Assembly: GCA_003555185.1 (NCBI GenBank)
Contig: PWFZ01000185.1
Location: forward strand, 1 to 5,422
Length of the DNA: 5,422 bases
DNA from: Balneolaceae bacterium
GTDB taxonomy: Bacteria; Bacteroidota; Rhodothermia; Balneolales; Balneolaceae
Direction: 5' to 3'
Below, in pieces: positions 1 to 5,422 of this stretch. Every line of letters begins with the position of its first letter. Positions within the stretch are counted from its first letter, which is position 1. The position numbers were made by a program, and so were the translations under genes. The notes under the pieces are model-generated. The model was not told where the DNA came from and made no database searches. It saw only the letters and a list, made by a program, of their open reading frames with translations.

Positions 1-569
1 TGCCTGAAGAGTGTGATTTTGCTTATCGTGACAGCATCTTTAAAAATGAGTACAGAGGCAAAATAATTATTACCGATGTAGCGATGCGACTGAAGAAGAA
101 ATCGCATCAAATCAATATCGATTATTATGCATTATCAGATTACATGAAATTGAATGACATAAGTAACCCGGGGATATCAGATGTATTTGAGGCTGTTGTA
201 TCTATTCGTACCTCTAAATTACCCGATCCCTCTTTGCTTGGAAATGCAGGAAGTTTCTTCAAAAACCCAATTGTAAATCAATCATTATATCAATCTCTTA
301 AGGATAATTATCCGGCCATTCCATCATACGATCTGGGAGAAAACGAATTTAAAATTCCTGCCGGATGGTTGATCGAACAAGCGGGCTGGAAGGGGAAAAG
401 AGTGGGGAATGTGGGTACATATAAAAATCAGGCGTTGGTGATCGTGAATTTTGGCGGTGCAACCGGTGATGAGGTCTATCAGCACGCGATAAAAATTCAG
501 GAATCCGTACGTGAGAAGTTTGGAGTAGATTTGAAGCCAGAAGTCAATATAATCGGTAATCATTCATGA
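1..569 (+). CDS. murB: UDP-N-acetylenolpyruvoylglucosamine reductase (MurB, type I), 5' end cut off by the window
   Basis: MurB is the cytoplasmic flavoenzyme that uses NADPH to reduce UDP-GlcNAc-enolpyruvate to UDP-MurNAc, the second committed step of peptidoglycan precursor synthesis. The frame is open from base 3 with no in-frame start needed: it encodes CDFAYRDSIFKNEY ahead of the first ATG (base 84), so that ATG is internal. 188 residues are visible. The E. coli enzyme has about 342, so roughly the first 180, including the FAD-binding domain, lie upstream. The YRDSIFK motif carries the substrate-binding tyrosine of the type I (E. coli-like) subfamily (Tyr190 in E. coli). GNAGSFFKNP holds the catalytic serine that protonates the intermediate (codon at 252). 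The glutamate of KPEVNIIG (codon at 540) matches the C-terminal catalytic Glu. The stop overlaps the next start as ATGA. No broken motif is seen in the visible part. Confidence 0.96.
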   Translation, partial: PEECDFAYRDSIFKNEYRGKIIITDVAMRLKKKSHQINIDYYALSDYMKLNDISNPGISDVFEAVVSIRTSKLPDPSLLGNAGSFFKNPIVNQSLYQSLKDNYPAIPSYDLGENEFKIPAGWLIEQAGWKGKRVGNVGTYKNQALVIVNFGGATGDEVYQHAIKIQESVREKFGVDLKPEVNIIGNHS

Positions 570-2449
570 AAAATGGATCAGATCCAATTATAACCGATCA
601 CTTATTCCATCAGGTAATATCCTGTCCGTTAAAACTACATTTTAACTTGTTACCCGAAAATCGTGTCAAAAGAGAAGGTAACTTCAGGCAAATAAATAAG
701 CTTGTACTGCGTGATACAATTGCTCAACGATTTTCTAATGTTTTTTACACACAAAATGATGGCAGGGAAGCTGAAAAAGAGACCGCTAAATGGCTGGAAA
801 ATGAGGAGGCAGTAATATGTGGTGCTGTAATTCGAAATGGACATTTTTTGACACGGATTCCAATTCTCAAAAAATCAGGGGATAACCTTACAATTATCCA
901 GGTGCATGGTAAGCTAAAAAAGGGACATCATACCGCTGTTTTTGACAGGCACGACAGAAGCCGTTCTATCACAGGATATTTGCTAAAAGCCGCTTATCGA
1001 TATCAGATTTTGGAAAAGGCCTACCCTCACCATAAACTGTCTACTGAATTTGTGATGCCCAAAAGCCGATATAAAAGTTCGGTTGAAGATCTGTTTCAGG
1101 AAACACTTGGAAACAGCAATATTTCGGAAGCTTGTCTTGATGAACTGGAAAAGCTTTTCACGTTTACTGATGGGACAAGATCTGTATTACAAATTATTAA
1201 CTCTTTGCCGCCAACTCATGTTCATCATTCGTTTTCGGGTTTAAGTATATCGGATGCACTGACAAAAATTGATAAACTACTATCCCTCCCGGTCGAGAAA
1301 TTGATTCCGCAAATTCATGATGGATGTAAATATTGTGACTTTCGCCAGTCATCATCAGAAGGGAAAAAAGGATGCTGGGAAACCTTCTTTTCGAACGAAA
1401 AGCTAAGAAATCCTGACAGACATTTGTTTGAGTTGATAGGTCACTCAAATGGAAGAAATAAATCGGATGAGAACTTCTTTCAGGAAAATATTGATCAGCC
1501 CTATAATCTGAACACAATGGAGCAGATTATTAAGTTCCCGTCTAAGGCTATCTCTATGCAACAAAGACGAGCGCTTCAACTGCTTCATGCGAAAAAAGAA
1601 AAGGTACCATTGGTTTGGGGTAAATCGTTACTGAAAAGCATTGAGGAAATTTCATATCCGCGTCATTTTATCGATTTTGAAGCCGCAACATCAGCCGTGC
1701 CAATGGCAAAAGGTCAGCATGTTTATGATCCGGTTTTATTTCAATTTTCCTGCCATACCGTAATGGAAAATGGGGAAATGATTCATACAGAGTGGGTTGA
1801 TGAAGATTCCAGGGAATATCCTCACTTAAATTTTATTGAAGCACTTTGTGGTATTCCGCAGATAGAAAAGGGAACACTGGTACAATACTCTCCATTTGAG
1901 AGACAGTCGTTATACAGACTGATGAATGAACTCGAAATGAGAGAGAATTTTGACTCAACACTTAAAAATCAGTTAAAGAAAGTATTGGCGGGTGAAGATA
2001 ATCATCCGACAGAACGGTTTTTTGATTTAAGTAAGATTGTGCGTGACGGATATTACAATTGTTTTATGAATGAGGGATTGACCCTGAAGGAGACATTAAA
2101 AAATATACTTCAGGTTGAAAGTGTGTTGAAAATGGATGCACTTCTTCCGGTTATGTTACATGATATAACTGTCAGGGTTTCTGATACAGAGGAAAATGGT
2201 CAGGTTAAAAGTCCGTATAAAAAAATGATGGACGAAGATTTAAAAATAGGGGACGGAATGGCTGCGATGAGTGCATATATTTCTATGAAGTCCGGAGTCG
2301 TAAATGCTAAAGAGCAAAAACTGATACCCAAATTACTAAAGAGATATTGTGCAATGGACTCTTATGCGTTATACATAATAATGAGGCACATAGAAATGAT
2401 ATTAAAAGAGGATATATTGGACGACGAGATATTAATTTTCGATAAATAA
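566..2449 (+). CDS. DUF2779 family protein: Cas4/RecB-like N-terminal half with Fe-S type cysteines, fused to a DEDD exonuclease-like domain
   Basis: 627 residues, predicted cytoplasmic with no signal peptide or membrane segment. The C-terminal half (about 365-612) looks like DUF2779, an RNase H-fold DEDD exonuclease-like domain. It contains HFIDFEA (D370, E372; Exo I), FQFSCH at 392-397, QYSPFER at 440-446 (Exo II region, E445), FDLSKIVRDGYY at 486-497, GDGMAAMSAY at 562-571 and YCAMDSYAL at 594-602 (D598; Exo III). The N-terminal half resembles a Cas4/RecB-type PD-(D/E)XK domain. C20 (ISCPLKLHF) plus C254, C257 and C270 form the one-then-three cysteine layout of 4Fe-4S nucleases such as Cas4 and AddB. 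The expected catalytic positions read P99, Q112 and H114 instead of D, E and K, so this nuclease centre is probably dead. The start overlaps the murB stop (ATGA) with no Shine-Dalgarno, suggesting translational coupling. Family membership is recognised by motif memory. The biological role is unknown; a nucleic-acid processing function is inference. Confidence 0.85.
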   Translation: MKNGSDPIITDHLFHQVISCPLKLHFNLLPENRVKREGNFRQINKLVLRDTIAQRFSNVFYTQNDGREAEKETAKWLENEEAVICGAVIRNGHFLTRIPILKKSGDNLTIIQVHGKLKKGHHTAVFDRHDRSRSITGYLLKAAYRYQILEKAYPHHKLSTEFVMPKSRYKSSVEDLFQETLGNSNISEACLDELEKLFTFTDGTRSVLQIINSLPPTHVHHSFSGLSISDALTKIDKLLSLPVEKLIPQIHDGCKYCDFRQSSSEGKKGCWETFFSNEKLRNPDRHLFELIGHSNGRNKSDENFFQENIDQPYNLNTMEQIIKFPSKAISMQQRRALQLLHAKKEKVPLVWGKSLLKSIEEISYPRHFIDFEAATSAVPMAKGQHVYDPVLFQFSCHTVMENGEMIHTEWVDEDSREYPHLNFIEALCGIPQIEKGTLVQYSPFERQSLYRLMNELEMRENFDSTLKNQLKKVLAGEDNHPTERFFDLSKIVRDGYYNCFMNEGLTLKETLKNILQVESVLKMDALLPVMLHDITVRVSDTEENGQVKSPYKKMMDEDLKIGDGMAAMSAYISMKSGVVNAKEQKLIPKLLKRYCAMDSYALYIIMRHIEMILKEDILDDEILIFDK

Positions 2450-2513
2450 ATTCTGATTAAGAGTTTTCGAAATTGTAAATTCACTTAATAAACAAAAATA
2501 ACATCAGATTACT
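2450..2513. other. 64-base AT-rich intergenic gap without terminator or clear promoter
   Basis: This is the only sizeable gap between genes in the window. It is strongly AT-rich, with no inverted repeat followed by a T run, so transcription from the DUF2779 gene could continue into the protease gene. I could not find a good match to the Bacteroidota promoter (TTTG near -33 with TAnnTTTG near -7). The best sigma70-like pair (TTTTCG, 16 bases, TAATAA) is poor. The bases just before the ATG at 2514 are A/T-rich with no GGAGG-like sequence, as expected for the Shine-Dalgarno-independent leaders common in Bacteroidota. Confidence 0.5.
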
Positions 2514-4004
2514 ATGAAGAGAGCAATTACACATTCCATTCTATTTTTATCGCTGTTGTTATTTACATCAGCGTGTACCGTGCAGACAAATCCGGTAACG
2601 GGTCAAAACCGACTACTTGCCTATACCTGGAGTCAGGAGGTTCAGATTGGTAAGGAAGTCGATCAGGAAATTATAGCCCAATATGGACTTTATGATGACG
2701 AAGAGGTGGAATCTTATATCACCGAATTGGGTGAAAAAGTATTATCCGTAAGTCATATGAGAAGGGAGGATACGGAACAACAATTTCGGGAGACTGATTT
2801 TTATTTCCGCGTTTTGGACAGTCCTGTAGTAAATGCTTTTGCTCTACCGGGTGGGTACATTTACGTCACCCGTGGACTAATGGCACATATGAATAATGAA
2901 GCTCAACTTGCAGTAGTTCTTGGTCATGAGATTGGCCACGTTGCAGCACGCCATGCCTCTCAAAGAGCTATTCGGCAGCAGCTGGGGCAGGTAGCTGTTT
3001 TGGGCGGTGCGATTTTAGGGCAAGAGCTGTTAGGGTTGCCTGGTGAAAGTATTTTGAATTTGAGCAGTCAGGCTGCGCAGTTACTATTTCTTAGTTATAG
3101 CCGTGATGCAGAGCGCGAGTCGGATCAACTTGGAGTAGAATATGCTGCTATGAGTGAATTTGAAGCGGCAGAAGGAGCAGAATTTTTTACAAGTTTAAAA
3201 CGAATATCAGAAAGGGCAGGACAAGCAATTCCTTCTATGTTATCCACTCATCCTGATCCCGGCGAGCGCGAGAAACGAATTCCTGAACTTGCAGAAAGGT
3301 GGAAAGAAGAGGGGTACGAGCAAACTGTACGTAATACAGAGATATATAATGAGATGATTAACGGCATGTTGTTCGGCGAAAATCCAAGAGAAGGCTTTGT
3401 GGATGATGGCATGTTTTTACATCCGGATCTCGAGTTTCAATTTCCTATTCCTCAAGACTGGCAACTCATTAATCAGCCTCAGCAGGTAGTAATGGTTAGC
3501 TCAGCTGAAGATGCAGTGATGATTTTCCGAATTGATGGGGAATCACAAACAGCACAGGGATCTATTGAATCTTTTGTAGGTCAGGAAGGAATTTCACTAA
3601 ACAGTGATGAATCTACGATGATTGCAAATCAGTATGATGGCTATCAGGCAGATGTGACCATTCAGCAGGAAGAAGGGCAACTGCGTGCAATTATCTACGC
3701 CGTGGAATTTCAGGATCGGGTTTATAGATTTATCAACTATACAGCAGAAGGCAATTTCGATAATTATCAATCTGTATTTACATCAATACCTGAACAATTC
3801 GACCGAGTTACAGATGAAAGTGTTCTAAATATTCAGCCAGTCAGGCTGCAAATTGTCAATGCAGAACGGACCGATACTTTTCGGAATTTATTACCTTCAA
3901 CACTTCCCATGGATTTCGATGAAGAAGAGTTGGCAATAATTAACCAGGTACATCTGGATGATCGAATAGAAGCAGGAACACCATTAAAAATACCTACACA
4001 ATAA
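2514..4004 (+). CDS. M48 family zinc metalloprotease, secreted lipoprotein with extra C-terminal domains
   Basis: 496 residues. A Lys/Arg N-terminus and hydrophobic core (7-20) lead to a lipobox, FTSAC, with lipidated C21. The next residue is Thr, so an outer-membrane, periplasm-facing anchor is the likeliest location (inference). The peptidase domain spans about 40-260. HEIGH at 138-142 gives the two zinc histidines and catalytic E139. SRDAERESD at 196-204 gives the probable third zinc ligand, E200. ALPGGYIYVTRGL (110-122) is the usual M48 strand before the active-site helix. STHPDPGER (244-252) matches the conserved His loop that acts as an autoinhibitory switch in E. coli BepA (His246). 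There are no evident TPR repeats as in BepA. Instead about 300-430 is a beta-rich domain starting HPDLEFQFPIPQDW, and 440-496 resembles the LysM-like tail of other M48 lipoproteins (ending GTPLKIP). The likely role is envelope protein quality control; substrates are unknown. purB starts 3 bases after the stop. Confidence 0.93.
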   Translation: MKRAITHSILFLSLLLFTSACTVQTNPVTGQNRLLAYTWSQEVQIGKEVDQEIIAQYGLYDDEEVESYITELGEKVLSVSHMRREDTEQQFRETDFYFRVLDSPVVNAFALPGGYIYVTRGLMAHMNNEAQLAVVLGHEIGHVAARHASQRAIRQQLGQVAVLGGAILGQELLGLPGESILNLSSQAAQLLFLSYSRDAERESDQLGVEYAAMSEFEAAEGAEFFTSLKRISERAGQAIPSMLSTHPDPGEREKRIPELAERWKEEGYEQTVRNTEIYNEMINGMLFGENPREGFVDDGMFLHPDLEFQFPIPQDWQLINQPQQVVMVSSAEDAVMIFRIDGESQTAQGSIESFVGQEGISLNSDESTMIANQYDGYQADVTIQQEEGQLRAIIYAVEFQDRVYRFINYTAEGNFDNYQSVFTSIPEQFDRVTDESVLNIQPVRLQIVNAERTDTFRNLLPSTLPMDFDEEELAIINQVHLDDRIEAGTPLKIPTQ

Positions 4005-4007
4005 TTT

Positions 4008-5300
4008 ATGATAGAACGTTATTCGCGAGCAGAAATGACCAATATCTGGTCAGAAGAAAATCAATTTCAGGCTTGGTTAGAAGTAGAACTTGCAGCATGC
4101 TGGGCATGGAGTAAGCTGGGCAAAATCCCGGAAAAAGATGTAGAAAAGCTTTATGAAAATGCATCATTTGAAGTAGAAAGGATTCATGAAATTGAACAGC
4201 AGACCCGGCATGATGTTGTAGCCTTCACCCGTTCTGTTTCGGAAAGCTTAGGCGACGAAAAAAAATGGGTTCACTATGGGCTTACTTCAACAGATGTTGT
4301 AGACACAGCCAATGGTTACCGTCTGAAGCAGGCAAATCAGATTCTGCGGGAAGGTTTACACCGAATGCTGGAGGCGTTAGCTGATAAGGCCCGTGAGCAT
4401 AAGTTAACGGTTATGATGGGGCGTACTCATGGTGTTCATGCAGAACCTACCACCTTTGGGCTGAAGTGTGCTCTTTGGTACGCAGAAATGAAGCGTAATA
4501 TCAAAAGATTTGAGAGTGCGGCCAAAGATGTTGAATTTGGGAAGCTTTCCGGCGCAGTGGGCACATTTGCAAACATCCCTACAGAAGTGGAAAAGTATAC
4601 TTGCGAAAAGCTGGGTATCCATGCAGCACCTATATCAACGCAAACTCTTCAGCGCGACAGACATGCTTATTATTTAGCAACTCTTGCAATTATCGGTGGT
4701 ACTCTCGAGAAAATTGCGGTGGAGATCCGCCACCTGCAGCGTACCGAATTACGTGAAGCCGAAGAGTTTTTCAGAAAGGGACAGAAAGGATCTTCAGCAA
4801 TGCCTCATAAGCGAAACCCAATCAGTTCAGAAAATATTACAGGATGCTCCAGGGTGCTTCGGGGCTATATGATATCAGCTTACGAAAATGTACCCCTTTG
4901 GCACGAACGCGATATTTCTCATTCATCAGTAGAAAGAATTATTCTACCTGATGCCACTATTTTACTCGACTACATGCTCAGTCGTTTTGCCGGTGTGATA
5001 GAAAAGCTGATGGTTTATCCTGAAAACATGAAAACCAATATGGATAAAACACATGGCTTGGTGTTTTCCCAGCGATTACTGTTAATGCTGATTGATAAAG
5101 GAGTTTCCCGCGAAGAGGCGTATGATACGGTGCAGCCGCTTGCAATGGAAGCCTGGGGTGAACAGAAGGCATTTCGCCCACTGGTTGAATCTGATAAGGT
5201 GATTCAAAAGCACCTGTCAGAATCGGAGATCGAAGAGGCATTTGATCTCGATCATCATACCCGGCGGGTAGATGAAATTTTTGATAGAGTAGGATTGTAA
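4008..5300 (+). CDS. purB: Adenylosuccinate lyase
   Basis: PurB catalyses two fumarate-releasing steps of purine synthesis in the cytoplasm: SAICAR to AICAR, and adenylosuccinate to AMP. The 430 residues match the short Bacillus-like form (about 431), a homotetramer whose active sites are built from three subunits. All key motifs are intact: TRHDV with H68, [10 protein letters not shown] at 91-100, [11 protein letters not shown] at 138-148 with the catalytic H141, and the superfamily signature loop [11 protein letters not shown] at 261-271 with catalytic S263. [11 protein letters not shown] precedes the loop and [12 protein letters not shown] follows it, as in the family. The start MIERYSR is the standard N-terminus. 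It lies 3 bases after the protease stop with no Shine-Dalgarno, so it is probably co-transcribed and perhaps translationally coupled. A purine-biosynthesis gene next to an envelope protease is not an obvious functional pairing. No sign of truncation or transfer. Confidence 0.98.
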   Translation: MIERYSRAEMTNIWSEENQFQAWLEVELAACWAWSKLGKIPEKDVEKLYENASFEVERIHEIEQQTRHDVVAFTRSVSESLGDEKKWVHYGLTSTDVVDTANGYRLKQANQILREGLHRMLEALADKAREHKLTVMMGRTHGVHAEPTTFGLKCALWYAEMKRNIKRFESAAKDVEFGKLSGAVGTFANIPTEVEKYTCEKLGIHAAPISTQTLQRDRHAYYLATLAIIGGTLEKIAVEIRHLQRTELREAEEFFRKGQKGSSAMPHKRNPISSENITGCSRVLRGYMISAYENVPLWHERDISHSSVERIILPDATILLDYMLSRFAGVIEKLMVYPENMKTNMDKTHGLVFSQRLLLMLIDKGVSREEAYDTVQPLAMEAWGEQKAFRPLVESDKVIQKHLSESEIEEAFDLDHHTRRVDEIFDRVGL

Positions 5301-5314
5301 GCATCTAAATGCTT
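5299..5314. repeat. Small inverted repeat overlapping the purB stop codon
   Basis: AAGCAT and ATGCTT form a 6-bp stem around a CTAA loop, and the first two bases are the end of the purB TAA. The stem is short, AT-rich and not followed by a T run, so it is unlikely to terminate transcription alone. It could slightly stabilise the mRNA 3' region or be chance. Confidence 0.3.
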
Positions 5315-5361
5315 CCGTATACCTATTTGGCAAAAGGCAGAAAAGTTTTTTATGGCTATTA

Positions 5362-5397
5362 ATTGGGGTGACATTAAGATGTCACCCCAATGTTTTA
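5362..5397 (+). terminator. Strong Rho-independent terminator after purB
   Basis: A perfect 13-bp inverted repeat (left arm 5362-5374, loop TAAG 5375-5378, right arm 5379-5391) with a GGGGTGAC/GTCACCCC core is followed by GTTTTA. The T run is short and interrupted but sits directly after the stem on the + strand. On the reverse strand the hairpin is followed by a mixed sequence, so it should work mainly for + strand transcription. It lies 61 bases after the purB stop and most likely ends the transcription unit. Confidence 0.88.
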
Positions 5398-5422
5398 TTA
5401 TGTAAGTGAACATTAAAAAACA

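Noticed and set aside
1197..1517. 106-residue reverse-strand open frame inside the DUF2779 gene
   Set aside because: It lies wholly antisense to a well-supported coding region and its translation shows no recognisable domain. It is a shadow of the forward frame.
566..2449. The DUF2779 protein as a Cas4 or part of a CRISPR or defence system
   Set aside because: The Cas4-like half lacks catalytic residues. No repeat-spacer array, cas gene or toxin-like partner is present, and the gene is embedded between housekeeping genes.
2450..2513. Possible promoter ahead of the M48 protease gene
   Set aside because: TTTTCG and TAATAA with a 16-base spacer match the sigma70 consensus poorly, and no TAnnTTTG element is present. 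AT-rich gaps give such matches by chance.
4978..5304. 108-residue reverse-strand open frame at the end of purB
   Set aside because: It is antisense to the conserved C-terminal part of PurB and has no recognisable motif, so it is treated as chance.
5325..5361. TTTG followed by a TATGG-type element after purB as a Bacteroidota-like promoter
   Set aside because: The downstream element lacks the TTTG part of TAnnTTTG, and the terminator hairpin follows immediately.

Overview
This window is ordinary-looking chromosomal DNA, moderately AT-rich and densely coded on the + strand. It holds four co-directional genes and ends in a clear intrinsic terminator. Three are recognisable housekeeping or envelope genes: murB (3' part only), an M48 metalloprotease lipoprotein, and purB. 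The fourth is a large, poorly characterised protein of the DUF2779 type. The three start codons inside the window lack a Shine-Dalgarno sequence and follow AT-rich leaders. The lipobox protein begins TNPVTG after its cysteine, MurB is the type I (E. coli-like) form, and PurB is the short Bacillus-like form. Together these suggest a member of the Bacteroidota or its relatives, such as Balneolota/Rhodothermota. This assignment is inference; no taxonomic marker is present.

Layout: bases 1-569 encode the C-terminal half of MurB (peptidoglycan precursor synthesis, cytoplasm). Its stop overlaps the start of the next gene by 4 bases (ATGA). Bases 566-2449 encode a 627-residue DUF2779 protein. It has an N-terminal Cas4/RecB-like half, four cysteines placed like Fe-S ligands, and a C-terminal DEDD-type (RNase H fold) exonuclease-like domain. 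After a 64-base AT-rich gap, bases 2514-4004 encode a secreted lipoprotein metalloprotease with an HEIGH zinc motif. Three bases later, 4008-5300 encodes adenylosuccinate lyase, PurB. A perfect 13-bp hairpin followed by a T-rich run (5362-5397) ends the transcription unit.

The genes do not form one pathway. The spacing suggests two tightly coupled pairs (murB with the DUF2779 gene, and the protease with purB), possibly read as one transcript because no terminator is visible between them. The most interesting point is in the DUF2779 protein. Its PD-(D/E)XK nuclease core appears to have lost the catalytic D, E and K, while the putative Fe-S cysteines and the DEDD exonuclease residues are kept. 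No mobile element, CRISPR array, tRNA, rRNA or clear novel multi-gene system was found.
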